This document shows, one piece after another, positions 8,333 to 16,886 of a DNA stretch of 64,000 bases. Numbering within the stretch: position 1 is the stretch's first letter; each line of letters starts with the position of its first letter. The notes beneath the pieces are model-generated. The model ran no database searches, was not told where the DNA came from, and worked only from the letters and a program-made list of their open reading frames with translations. Location of the stretch: NCBI GenBank assembly GCA_028283745.1, contig JAPWJZ010000006.1, positions 62,001 through 126,000 of the forward strand, read 5' to 3'. A program made the translations under genes and the position numbers. Source of the stretch: Micavibrio sp. (GTDB lineage: Bacteria > Pseudomonadota > Alphaproteobacteria > Micavibrionales > UBA2020).

Positions 8333-9262
8333 TTATTCTTTTGGTGCGGTGGCTTCACCGGTGCCGATTTCCTCGGTCCTTAGCGCGTCGGCAAGGCGTG
8401 CGGCGGCACTGCCGGGTTTCAGCGGTTTTTGCTGGCTGGCGTGTGGCGCCCAGCCAATCACGTAAATCACCTGGAAGGTGGCGGGCACGCGGCCCTGCGC
8501 ATCGGCAAACGTGTCGTGGTAAATCTTTGCGGCTTCCAGCAGCACGGCTTTGCGCGTCGGCTTCATGGGCCGGTTGAAGGTGGCGTTGGCAGCGCCCATG
8601 CCGCGCAGGTCCTGCATCAGCTTCAGGGGGCTGGAATAATCAACGGTAATCAATTCGCTATCCACCACCGGCAGCGCGAAGTTTGCCCGCTGCATCAACG
8701 CGCCCATATCGCGCAGGTCAATAAACGGCGACACGCGGGGGGAAGCGCCGCCCGTCACCGCCATCTCCGCCTCCATCAGCGACAGGCGCAATTCACGCAG
8801 GGTTTCACCGCCCAGCAGCGTCGCCATGAACAATCCATCCGCCTTCAGGGCGTTGCGGATTTGCAGCAGCGCGCCCGGCAGGTCATTCGTCCAGTGCAGC
8901 GCAAGGTTGCTGATGACGGCATCAAGGCTGCCTTTGGCAAACGGCAAAAATTCTTCATCCGCCACAATGCCGCCGGCCGCGCGGGCGGCGGTGAAGGACG
9001 TATCGGTGGTAATGACGTGTTCAGTGCCGGGCCGCGTGCGCAGCCGTTCCGCCGTCACGCCATGCGCGCCGCCAAGGTCGGCGACAAGGGGAAAGTCACG
9101 GCGCACCAGCGACAGGCGGTCAAACAAGCGGTCCGCAACATCGCGCAGCAAAAAGTCATAGTCATGCGCCGTTGCCGCCGCGCGCTCGCGGCGCTGGCGC
9201 AGAAGCTTGCGGTCAAAGACGATTGGGCCGTTTGCCGGGTTATTGGTCGTGTTGCCTGTCAT
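8333..9262 (-). CDS. SAM-dependent methyltransferase-fold protein, NDUFAF5-like
   Basis: A 309-residue protein with the pattern of alphaproteobacterial relatives of human NDUFAF5 (C20orf7): VFDRKLLRQRRERAA at the N-terminus, VADLGGAHGV (SAM motif I), LDAVISNLALHWTNDLPG, and GLFMATLLGGETLRELR. NDUFAF5 acts in complex I assembly by hydroxylating an arginine; whether the bacterial protein does the same is inference. BioC-type methyltransferases share the HWTNDLP region and are an alternative. The C-terminal 30 residues are Pro/Lys-rich. It converges with ubiG 15 bases apart. Confidence 0.87.
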   Translation of the reverse strand: MTGNTTNNPANGPIVFDRKLLRQRRERAAATAHDYDFLLRDVADRLFDRLSLVRRDFPLVADLGGAHGVTAERLRTRPGTEHVITTDTSFTAARAAGGIVADEEFLPFAKGSLDAVISNLALHWTNDLPGALLQIRNALKADGLFMATLLGGETLRELRLSLMEAEMAVTGGASPRVSPFIDLRDMGALMQRANFALPVVDSELITVDYSSPLKLMQDLRGMGAANATFNRPMKPTRKAVLLEAAKIYHDTFADAQGRVPATFQVIYVIGWAPHASQQKPLKPGSAAARLADALRTEEIGTGEATAPKE

Positions 9263-9326
9263 GCCCCCTGATATAGCATTTTAGGGGCGGCTTCACAGCC
9301 CTTTTGCGGGCCGGAAGCTTAAAAAA

Positions 9327-9758
9327 TCAGCCATATTTGCGCCATTCTTCCGTTTCAATGGCCAGCTGGGAAAACAGGAAGCTTTCGGTATACCCGCCTT
9401 CGATGTAGCGGATGCAGCTATCGGCGAAGGCTTTTTTGAAGTTTGTTTCCCCGTGGCGGTGGCGGTCGCGCAGGTAGGCGTGCAGGATGATGGGGTTGGT
9501 GATGCTATGGGCGGCAACGTAGTTGCCATGGATCCAGCGGTCGGCCCCGCCATCCACCAGAAAGGCATATAGCGCGCCGATGGCTTCCGGCCCCGCGTTA
9601 AAGCGCTTCAGCACCCGCGCCCCTTCCCTGTCTGCCGCCACAACGTCGATAATATCCGATAATGCCCGTGCCGCTTCCGCAGGGTCGGCCGCATAGGCCA
9701 GCGTGCGCGCGTGGCTTTTGAGCAGAAAATTTTTAAAAACACCCAGCCGTTTCATCAT
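9327..9758 (-). CDS. Hypothetical protein (143 aa)
   Basis: A soluble, mostly helical protein beginning MMKRLGVFKNFLLK. It has no recognised motif, signal peptide or membrane helix. ATG 9758 is chosen because AAAGGA lies 9 bases upstream; a longer frame to 9791 has no ribosome site. It lies 37 bases downstream of the next leftward gene and may share its transcript. Confidence 0.75.
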   Translation of the reverse strand: MMKRLGVFKNFLLKSHARTLAYAADPAEAARALSDIIDVVAADREGARVLKRFNAGPEAIGALYAFLVDGGADRWIHGNYVAAHSITNPIILHAYLRDRHRHGETNFKKAFADSCIRYIEGGYTESFLFSQLAIETEEWRKYG

Positions 9759-9795
9759 CGTTATGCATCCTTTTTCTATGTTATGCCGCATGTCT

Positions 9796-10893
9796 TTACG
9801 CTGCTTTTTTTGGTGGCTTTGCGCCTTTTGCTTTCGGCGTCTTCTTTATTTTAATGACCGGCAGCAGGCTGTCGTTCTGCAGCCCCGCCTCCAGCGCTTT
9901 GTCGATGCGGTCATGGTAGGCCGCGGCTTCCTGCGGTGTGCGGGCGGTGGTGGGGGCCAGCAAATCCAGCACCTCCGGCCGCGCGGTGCGGTTGACGGCG
10001 TTGACAAGGCCGTTCAGCACCAGCTTGGCAAAGCGATTATGCTCGTCATCATGCGTGGTGTAATGCGGCATTTCGTGGTGGCTGGCAACCTTTAGACGTT
10101 TGGGCACCAGCGGTGAAATTTCGGCCTTTTCGCGCGTGCCGTCCGGCGTATCCCGCCAGTGCCACATTTTTTCGGCAAGCTCGGTCGTAATCAAAAGGCT
10201 ATTGGCGGAAAGACGGCGGATTTTAAGCGTATCGACGCTGACGTTGAACATATCGCGCAGTGGCTTCCAGATGCGGTTTTTCAAGGCCACCGCAATGTCG
10301 TTGCTGGCCGCAAGATACAGCGTGGTGAAACGCTCTTTTTCCTCGGTCGGGCGCGACACGGTGGCAAGGGAAATCAACACCACTTCCTGCAGCACATGGC
10401 GCGCGTCTTTTTCGGCGTAGCCTGCGGTTGTCATGCCTTTCAGCGCGGCATTGAACATTTCCTGCGCGAAGACAGTACCCGCGCTATAAGCAACAAAGGT
10501 GACATTGCGCAAATTCCTGCAGGCTTCATGCACGGGCAGCGGCTTGCCGTTATCTGTCACCAGCGGCAGCAGCACGGCATCCGCCATGGCTTTGGCGGAT
10601 TTGCTATAGGCTTTTTGCGGCGCGCCGTTATAGGCCGCGATGTTGAAGATGGTGCCAAGGTCGTTGTGGGAAAGCGCGTAAATATCGGGATTTTTGGTGA
10701 TTTCGGGACGGCCCTTCAGCAGCGTCTCTATTTCTTCCATGCCTTCGGCGATGTGGGCGGGCTTGTTGTTGGTGGTGAAAATGCCGGAAAGAAATATAAC
10801 GGATGGATTGGAAATTTTGAAATTGCCGAGGCTTACCTCTTTTAACGGGAGGCTGGTTTTAGGGTCCGATGACCTTTGCCACAATTTCGCCAT
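9796..10893 (-). CDS. Hypothetical protein with alpha/beta-hydrolase-like nucleophile elbow
   Basis: About 365 residues. A beta strand VIFLSGIF near residue 35 and, about 115 residues later, VTFVAYSAGTVFAQEMF resemble a hydrolase core with a nucleophile elbow A-Y-S-A-G instead of GxSxG. A histidine-rich stretch (HHEMPHYTTHDDEH) and a Lys/Pro-rich basic tail follow. Lipase-like activity is only inference. The start is uncertain: ATG 10893 has AAGG just 4 bases upstream, while in-frame GTG 10905 lies right behind GAAGGG. No signal peptide. Confidence 0.72.
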   Translation of the reverse strand: MAKLWQRSSDPKTSLPLKEVSLGNFKISNPSVIFLSGIFTTNNKPAHIAEGMEEIETLLKGRPEITKNPDIYALSHNDLGTIFNIAAYNGAPQKAYSKSAKAMADAVLLPLVTDNGKPLPVHEACRNLRNVTFVAYSAGTVFAQEMFNAALKGMTTAGYAEKDARHVLQEVVLISLATVSRPTEEKERFTTLYLAASNDIAVALKNRIWKPLRDMFNVSVDTLKIRRLSANSLLITTELAEKMWHWRDTPDGTREKAEISPLVPKRLKVASHHEMPHYTTHDDEHNRFAKLVLNGLVNAVNRTARPEVLDLLAPTTARTPQEAAAYHDRIDKALEAGLQNDSLLPVIKIKKTPKAKGAKPPKKAA

Positions 10894-11091
10894 TTCGCCT
10901 TGCACATCCCTTCAAAAAAGTTTTTTGCAACGGTTCAAGCGTCATCACCTTATGAAGTTTTTATGCAGCCGCGTAAAAATAATTTCAAAATAACGCCCAA
11001 CCCCAATAAAACGCAGGTTTCGTATTTTAGATAATGTCGGAAATGTGATGTTGCGGTGCGGGAAAAAGGGGCGGCGCGATGTTATTTCGCG

Positions 11092-13959
11092 CTACATCCG
11101 CCCGCCCTTGTCCTTGGGCGGCGTCAGGTCCAGCGTCAGGGCAGTCGGCTTGATTTTTTTGAGCTGGTCGGCAACCGCGACGATGTCTTTGTCAATCTGG
11201 GCGACGGTCGGCGTTTCTTTCATCTGGATGGTGTCTTCGCTGCGGAACAGTTTTTTCGCCTGCGCATAGCTATCCATCAACCGTTTGCCGATGCGGGGGG
11301 AAACAATGCTTTCAATCAGCGCCTGCGCAGCCTTGCTTTGCTCCAGCACGGCGGGGTCGATGGGCGCAGCCGGTGCGGCAGGCGCTTGTATACCCGCAAT
11401 CGCGGCGGCGAGCGGGGATTGCAAGCCTGCGGGTTGTTGCGCCGGTTGCGGTTGTGCTTGCGCGGGCGCGGCACCTGCCGGCGGCTGATAGGGCTGGTAA
11501 TCCTGCGGCTTTGCGGCGGCAGGCGCGCCGCCGGCAGCGCCGCGCTGGCCCAGCACACGGGAAGGCGCTGCGGAATAGCCGACGTTTTTTGCTTCTACCG
11601 CAACCTTTTCGGTCGAGAGGGAGAAGCCCTTGCTTTTCAGGTTTACGGGGCTGCGGTTCAGCTGCATGTCGTGGTTGCTGTCCATCGCCATTTGCGTGCG
11701 CGCCAGCGCCTTCAGCAGCGGGCCCGCAAAACGCGAAAAGCTCATCAACCGCCACAAACGCTTCAGCGGCGTATAGCGCCATGTGGGGCCGGAGCCGATG
11801 TGCGGCGGCGACGACACGACGAACGGGTAAACGCGCTGCGGCGTCACGCCCGTATGGGTGAAATAGCTTTCGCCCAGCTGCCCCACCTGGTCGACCGGCA
11901 CGTGGAATTTATCCGCAATAAACGTCTTCGCATCTTCCAGCGTTTTCACGTTGCGCGGCAACGGGAAGCTGGGGGCGTTCAGCATCGCGCCGTCGCCGCC
12001 AAGGCGGTTCGGCACGGGCAGGATTTTCGGGTCGAGGGAGACGAGCAGGTTATTATCCCAGTCGCGGGAAATAGGAATGACCACGGCGATGTTTTCAATG
12101 CCGTCATCGGTCACGATGAATTCAACGTCCTGCGCCGACAGGCCGCGCACGGCACGGCCAATCTTGCCTTCCTCGACGAAGACGGATTTGACGGGGCGCA
12201 GCACAACCGGGCTGCGTTTTTCCTGCTCGAAGTCGACAGCTTCGCAGGATGCGAGAATATCTTCGGGGTCATCCGGCTTCACGGGGTCGCCCGGCATTTT
12301 GGGCATCGTTTCCCCGATCCAGCGCGGGAACGGAATATTATAGCGCGACATCAGCTCGAAAACGTGCAGCTCCAGCCGCGGTTCCGGCAGCAGGCCGACC
12401 TGCGAGGCCAAAATAATATCCGCCGCATCCAGCTCGGTAATCGTGCCGATCTCGGTGAAGTTGACTTCCTTGTCTTCCTTGATGGGCCACGTGGGGCGCT
12501 GCGGGTTTTCAACTTCGATGAACACGGGCTCAATCGCCTCGTCGATGCGGTCGGGGCTGGGAAAATAGGTATCGCCCACGTACCACGCGTCATCCGCCTT
12601 CGCGCGCAGCGTTGCGTAACCGCGCACGTATTCGAAGATCATCTTGCGGTTTTCCTCGACGTCGTCGGTCATGTTGACCGTGTCCATCGTGATCGGCTCG
12701 ATCAGGTGGCCGCTCCACTTTTTGCCGTCAAGGTTGTGGGAGTTGCGGGAAACCGCGTTGATGATGGGGCGCGGGTAGCCGGAGCGCACGTAAATCACCA
12801 GCCTGTTGTCGGGCGTAATACGGAACGGCACAATGTCGCAATATTCGCCGGGGCGCTTGACCAGTTCATGCAGCGCGCCGGATTTTTTATCCCGCACCAC
12901 CATGATCTGCAAGTCACCCACCGGCTTTTGCGAGGGGCGGCGTTCTTCCAGAATAAGGCTCTGCTTGTCGGCCACTTTCTGGCTGACGATGAAGTAGTTG
13001 GTGGCGGGCGCCTGAATGGGCGAATAATCCTGGTTATACAGCTGGAAGCGGCCCTTGAAGCAGTTCTTTACCACCCACGGGTTCCAGTACGGCGCGGAGA
13101 AGACCATGCGCATGCCAAGTCGGGCGAATTCGCGGCGGTAATCCTGCGCGGAATAGAAGGTATATTCCTCCCGCAGTTCGCTCATCCAGTCCTTGCGGTA
13201 ATCCTTGCGGTGAATGAATTCCAGCGCCCATTTGTGCGGCAGGCGGAACAGGCGCGTGCCTTCGCGGCGCGGCATCAATTCTTCAATAAAAAAGCCTTCG
13301 CAGCCGGATGCCATGGGCCGCGCATGCTGGGAGAAGTGGACAAGCAGGTCAGCATCCGACAGTTCCAGCGGCGTGTGGCCCTGGCTTGGCAGGTTCGGCA
13401 GTTCCAGCAGCACATACTCGCCTTCCGGCGGCATGATATAATCGCGGATCAGCATAGTGCCGCCGGTCTTCAGTTTCTGCATCTGCTTTTCCAGCAGTCG
13501 CGTCACTTCATCGGGGTTGTAGCTGTGCGCCGAATAAACGTGGTGCAGCATGTTGCTGTTGATGATGCCGTCGACGGATTCATCTTCAAGATCGGGGATC
13601 GAAATATCCGTCTGGCGGAACGACAGGTTCGGCAGGCGGTAATTGCGCCGCGCGAATTCGATGGATTTGGGGTCGCGGTCAATGCCGATGATTTCAACCC
13701 GCGGGTTGAGAAGCGCCAGCACATACGTGACCTCCCCCCGCTCGCAGCCCATGTCCACCACGCGCGCGCCGGCGGGCAGCAGAAAGTGCGCAGAAATAAG
13801 CGCGGCCTTGCGTTGAATAAATTCGGGCATTTCGATGATGGAGCGCTGGCGCGAAGCTTCGTCCTTCGCCAGTTCGGAAAAATTCCGGATGCTGGCGGCA
13901 ACTTGCTCGTTGATCTCGGTTTTATCGACTTTTGACACCACGCCACTCTTGGAAGTCAC
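11092..13959 (-). CDS. Large methyltransferase fusion protein (955 aa)
   Basis: Residues ~45-330 form a class I SAM methyltransferase: VVDMGCERGEVTYVLA (motif I), IIGIDRDP (acidic loop) and GIINSNMLHHVYS (motif IV region). A ~450-residue middle follows with no catalytic motif I can place, containing phrases such as VVPFRI- and LVIYVRSGYPRP-like strands. Residues ~770-860 are an Ala/Pro/Gln-rich linker and the last 90 residues a helical domain. GTG 13959 is chosen because GGAG is 6 bases upstream; TTG 13971 is in frame but has no ribosome site. The middle and C-terminal domains are unassigned; the substrate is unknown. Confidence 0.87.
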   Translation of the reverse strand: MTSKSGVVSKVDKTEINEQVAASIRNFSELAKDEASRQRSIIEMPEFIQRKAALISAHFLLPAGARVVDMGCERGEVTYVLALLNPRVEIIGIDRDPKSIEFARRNYRLPNLSFRQTDISIPDLEDESVDGIINSNMLHHVYSAHSYNPDEVTRLLEKQMQKLKTGGTMLIRDYIMPPEGEYVLLELPNLPSQGHTPLELSDADLLVHFSQHARPMASGCEGFFIEELMPRREGTRLFRLPHKWALEFIHRKDYRKDWMSELREEYTFYSAQDYRREFARLGMRMVFSAPYWNPWVVKNCFKGRFQLYNQDYSPIQAPATNYFIVSQKVADKQSLILEERRPSQKPVGDLQIMVVRDKKSGALHELVKRPGEYCDIVPFRITPDNRLVIYVRSGYPRPIINAVSRNSHNLDGKKWSGHLIEPITMDTVNMTDDVEENRKMIFEYVRGYATLRAKADDAWYVGDTYFPSPDRIDEAIEPVFIEVENPQRPTWPIKEDKEVNFTEIGTITELDAADIILASQVGLLPEPRLELHVFELMSRYNIPFPRWIGETMPKMPGDPVKPDDPEDILASCEAVDFEQEKRSPVVLRPVKSVFVEEGKIGRAVRGLSAQDVEFIVTDDGIENIAVVIPISRDWDNNLLVSLDPKILPVPNRLGGDGAMLNAPSFPLPRNVKTLEDAKTFIADKFHVPVDQVGQLGESYFTHTGVTPQRVYPFVVSSPPHIGSGPTWRYTPLKRLWRLMSFSRFAGPLLKALARTQMAMDSNHDMQLNRSPVNLKSKGFSLSTEKVAVEAKNVGYSAAPSRVLGQRGAAGGAPAAAKPQDYQPYQPPAGAAPAQAQPQPAQQPAGLQSPLAAAIAGIQAPAAPAAPIDPAVLEQSKAAQALIESIVSPRIGKRLMDSYAQAKKLFRSEDTIQMKETPTVAQIDKDIVAVADQLKKIKPTALTLDLTPPKDKGGRM

Positions 13960-14110
13960 TTCAAACTCCAATTATAACAAAGACTGGGCCTTCGGCTCCA
14001 GCCTTTCGCTATTTGTGAAATAATATAACACAAAATATGCAAAAACAACGACTTTAGGGAAAATATATTAACTATTGATTGCCAAGGCCATTTTCAGCAA
14101 TCTCGTCCTC

Positions 14111-14869
14111 ATGCGCCCCTTGCCCGGCACCCGAAATAGGCTCTTAAGCCTTTGGAATGCAACAATTGATATGTTGCTGCCGCCGCGCTGCATCGGCTCT
14201 GGCAGCATCGTTGACCGGCCGGGAATGGTCGACCCCGCCTTTTGGGCGGAGCTGGGGTTTATCGAGAATCCCCTCTGCGATACCTGCGGCATCCCCTTCA
14301 GTTTTGAAACGCCGATGGGCATTTTATGCGCCAGCTGCCTTGAACAGGAGCCGCATTACGACCGCGCCAGGGCCGCCGTTGTGTATAACGATGCCAGCCG
14401 GAAGCTGGTCATCGACTTCAAATATGGCGACCGTTTGCATGCTGTGCATACCTTTGCACCGTGGATGGTGCGGGCGGGTGCGCCACTGCTGGCGGAGGCG
14501 GATGTTCTTATCCCCGTCCCCCTGCACCGCAAACGGTTGTGGGAGCGCCGCTTTAACCAATCCGCCCTGCTGGCCAGCGAAACCGGCAAGCGCGCCGCGC
14601 GCGCCGTTTGGAACGACGGTTTGCTGCGCCTGCGCGCAACGGTGCCGCAAAAAGGCCTCAGCCGCGCCAAGCGGCTGGAGAATGTGCGCGGTGCCTTTGC
14701 CCTTAATCCCCGCTACGCGCATGACATTGCCGGAAAAACCGTTATGCTGGTCGACGATGTTTTTACCAGCGGCGCCACCTTAAACGAGTGTGCGCGCGTT
14801 TTAAAAAAGAACGGCGCCGCCAGGGTCTTCATTCTCACCCTCGCCCGCGTCACGAAAGAGGAGTATTGA
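14111..14869 (+). CDS. comF: ComF-family phosphoribosyltransferase-like protein
   Basis: About 252 residues. The LPPRCIG segment opens the domain, followed by a zinc-binding pair (CDTCG and CASC) as in double-zinc-ribbon ComF proteins, ELIxDFKYGD-like VIDFKYGD, PVPLHRKRLWERRFNQS, and the PRPP loop VMLVDDVFTSGAT near the C-terminus. ComF proteins are needed for DNA uptake in competent bacteria, but many non-competent alphaproteobacteria keep one. ATG 14111 lacks a ribosome site; an in-frame TTG at 14075 has AGGGA 14 bases upstream and is the alternative. The stop nearly abuts the next gene. Confidence 0.87.
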   Translation: MRPLPGTRNRLLSLWNATIDMLLPPRCIGSGSIVDRPGMVDPAFWAELGFIENPLCDTCGIPFSFETPMGILCASCLEQEPHYDRARAAVVYNDASRKLVIDFKYGDRLHAVHTFAPWMVRAGAPLLAEADVLIPVPLHRKRLWERRFNQSALLASETGKRAARAVWNDGLLRLRATVPQKGLSRAKRLENVRGAFALNPRYAHDIAGKTVMLVDDVFTSGATLNECARVLKKNGAARVFILTLARVTKEEY

Positions 14870-14871
14870 AA

Positions 14872-15534
14872 ATGCGTGCCGGTTTTATTGCCGCTGCTTT
14901 GTGCCTGCTGCTGCTGCCCGCGCCTGCGCAAGCCGAAACATATAACGGCCTGACGCTGGATACCGGCGAGGGCCTGCCGCTCTGCACTGATGTGCTGAAA
15001 GTGCTGGGCGCGCCGCTGAATGAAAAATATATGAGCTTCTCCCCCGACGGCCTTGGCGAGCGCATCGCGAAAAAAGGCGAGAAGGATGATTTGTTTTTTG
15101 ACGGCACTTACGCCAGCCTTGCCACCATCCAGCTAAAGCAGGTCGATTTGCAGGAGTTCGCGAAGGTGAACGCCGCGCTGATGTCGCAGTTGCGCAACGA
15201 CCAGCTGGTCATCGACCGCGACTTCATCGTTACCTCCGGCCTGTCCGACATTGACGGCGACGGCGAGCGGGAGCGGATTTACACGCTGCAATTCCTCAAG
15301 CCCTATAAAACCTTCGGCCATGTTTTTATGGGGCCGGAAAGTCCGGCGCTGCAGCAGGGCGTGGCTGCAGCAGACCTGACATATGTTTTCCAGTCCGGCT
15401 ACCGCGCCTATGGCGTGCGCCGCAATATTGGCGAAATCACTATTTTTGAAATGAGCACCAAAAACCCCGAGCATCCTGAACTGAACGGCACCTTCAATGC
15501 CAAAGCCGTCTGCCATATCACAGCAGCGCAGTAA
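14872..15534 (+). CDS. Secreted hypothetical protein, paralogue A
   Basis: A 220-residue protein with a clear signal peptide (LCLLLLPAPAQA, cleavage after residue ~22). The mature part contains GEGLPLCTDVL, YMSFSPDGLG and an Asp-rich DIDGDGERERIY, which looks like a calcium-loop or VCBS-like strand. The C-terminal Cys may pair with the early Cys. It shares these landmarks in order with the next gene product, so the two are diverged tandem duplicates. ATG 14872 follows AAAGAGGAG and lies 3 bases after comF. Function unknown; periplasmic location inferred. Confidence 0.82.
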   Translation: MRAGFIAAALCLLLLPAPAQAETYNGLTLDTGEGLPLCTDVLKVLGAPLNEKYMSFSPDGLGERIAKKGEKDDLFFDGTYASLATIQLKQVDLQEFAKVNAALMSQLRNDQLVIDRDFIVTSGLSDIDGDGERERIYTLQFLKPYKTFGHVFMGPESPALQQGVAAADLTYVFQSGYRAYGVRRNIGEITIFEMSTKNPEHPELNGTFNAKAVCHITAAQ

Positions 15535-15552
15535 CATAGGGAAACCGACATC

Positions 15553-16311
15553 ATGAAATCCGCCCGCCTCCTTTTTTCCGCCCTGATGCTGACGGCGGCC
15601 GTTGCCAAGCCCGCGGCTGCGGAAATTTATGCGCCGTACGAATACAAAGTGCTGGCCCCCGTGGGCCGCGGCCTGCCTGTTTGCGACCATGTCTATGGCG
15701 CCCTGCTGAACATGCGCAACGACCATTACCTTACCTTCGGCCCAGGCGATGCGGGCGACAAGCCGAACCGCGGGGAGCATAGCGGCGCGCCCGACTTCAG
15801 CGTGGATGCGAATATTGTACTACCCACATGGCAGCGGCTGGAATGGACGGATTTCCGCACTGCGAAACCGCAGATGTACCATGACCTGACGGCGGCGGGG
15901 CAGCTGTACGGCACGCATTACAGCGTCAGCAAAACACGCGTGGATATTGAAGGCAGCGGCCACCGCGAGGAAATTTACCGCATCGGCTATAACAGCAACG
16001 CGCAGTTCAACCAGCTGATACTGGATAAGGACGACGAAAACACGGCGATTGCGCCGTACTTCTACGCGCTGCAACCGTCATATACTTTCATCTATGATGG
16101 CAAGCCATACTTCATGAAACGGGCCAAAGGCTCCGCCGAGGTTTACCAGTTCTGGACCGACCGTGCGCACAACCCGCCGGGCGGCAATATTTCAACCACC
16201 ATGCTCTGCCGCTTCACCGCCAACGTCACGGCGGAAGGCACAAGCACGCAAGAGATGACGACCACCGTGCCACAGGCAGGCACGGTGTATCAGGACGGAA
16301 CAAAGAAATAA
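15553..16311 (+). CDS. Secreted hypothetical protein, paralogue B
   Basis: A 252-residue protein with a signal peptide (LMLTAAVAKPAAA, cut near residue 23). It repeats the layout of its upstream neighbour: GRGLPVCDHVYGALLN, HYLTFGPGDAGDK, DIEGSGHREEIYRI, an LQPSYTFIY strand and a C-terminal MLCRFTA with Cys. A Thr/Gln-rich tail of about 25 residues is unique to this copy. It follows paralogue A after 18 bases, so they are probably co-transcribed. Function unknown. Confidence 0.82.
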   Translation: MKSARLLFSALMLTAAVAKPAAAEIYAPYEYKVLAPVGRGLPVCDHVYGALLNMRNDHYLTFGPGDAGDKPNRGEHSGAPDFSVDANIVLPTWQRLEWTDFRTAKPQMYHDLTAAGQLYGTHYSVSKTRVDIEGSGHREEIYRIGYNSNAQFNQLILDKDDENTAIAPYFYALQPSYTFIYDGKPYFMKRAKGSAEVYQFWTDRAHNPPGGNISTTMLCRFTANVTAEGTSTQEMTTTVPQAGTVYQDGTKK

Positions 16312-16337
16312 GCTTCAGAAGAATTCGCGAAAGAAGA

Positions 16338-16493
16338 TCAGTGCGCGACGAGGGCGACTGCGCCGCCGACGACGAGGGCTGCAATGACCAGCGCGCCGGT
16401 GGAATCCGTGCGGCTGTCGAAGCTGCTGGAGTCAGATGCGCAACCCGAAAGCAGCATGGTGGCGAGAACGGCGATGATGATATTGCGGCGCAT
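16338..16493 (-). CDS. Small lipoprotein (51 aa)
   Basis: A 51-residue reading frame, MRRNIIIAVLATMLLSGCAS at the start, with a textbook lipobox LSGC (lipidated Cys18), a short Ser/Asp-rich spacer and a C-terminal hydrophobic helix (ALVIAALVVGGAVALVAH). GGAGGG lies just upstream of ATG 16493. The lipid anchor plus a small hydrophobic/glycine tail resembles small outer-membrane-associated lipoproteins, but the role is unknown. It converges on paralogue B. Confidence rests on lipobox and ribosome site together. Confidence 0.75.
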   Translation of the reverse strand: MRRNIIIAVLATMLLSGCASDSSSFDSRTDSTGALVIAALVVGGAVALVAH

Positions 16494-16642
16494 TGACAAA
16501 GTCCCTCCGGTTTTTCTTGAATGGCGCCTAATTTAAATCGCCTGTTCACCATGTCAAGGCTTTGCTGCGTCGCAGCAAGAATATTATTGAAAATTTTGCG
16601 AATCCATGTTGTAATCAAAGGACATTAAACAGAGGGACAATC

Positions 16643-16783
16643 ATGTCTTACTGCCAACACATCATCGGTAACTGGAATCTCAACGCCCCCGCGCCAAAAG
16701 CGCTTGCGGCGAAGGGCTCTTCTTTTGTCCAGAAGACCGAAACTGCGACCAAGGGTGATGAACCCGTACTGCGGCTGATGTAG
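16643..16783 (+). CDS. Small hypothetical protein (46 aa)
   Basis: A 46-residue frame starting at ATG 16643 with AGAGGGA 5 bases upstream. It begins MSYCQHIIGNWNLN and has an Ala/Lys-rich middle. No membrane segment or known motif. A hairpin (8-bp stem at 16798-16821) follows the stop but lacks a U tract. The good ribosome site supports translation; codon evidence is limited by length. Confidence 0.55.
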   Translation: MSYCQHIIGNWNLNAPAPKALAAKGSSFVQKTETATKGDEPVLRLM

Positions 16784-16886
16784 AGGCACCCCCTCCCCGT
16801 CGGCCTGATAAAAGGCCGACGAAACCCCGAAAAAGAAAACGGTAATTTTTCGTCCGCCTTGTTGCTTTCAACAATGCGAGGAGATT

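Noticed and set aside
11056..13935. A 959-codon open frame on the + strand, almost exactly antisense to the 955-residue methyltransferase gene
   Set aside because: It translates to a His/Arg/Gln-rich sequence without motifs, as expected for the complement of a GC-rich coding strand. The minus-strand product has clear methyltransferase motifs.
16798..16821. 8-bp hairpin after the 46-residue gene as a terminator
   Set aside because: The stem is perfect but followed by GAAACCCC, with no U tract.
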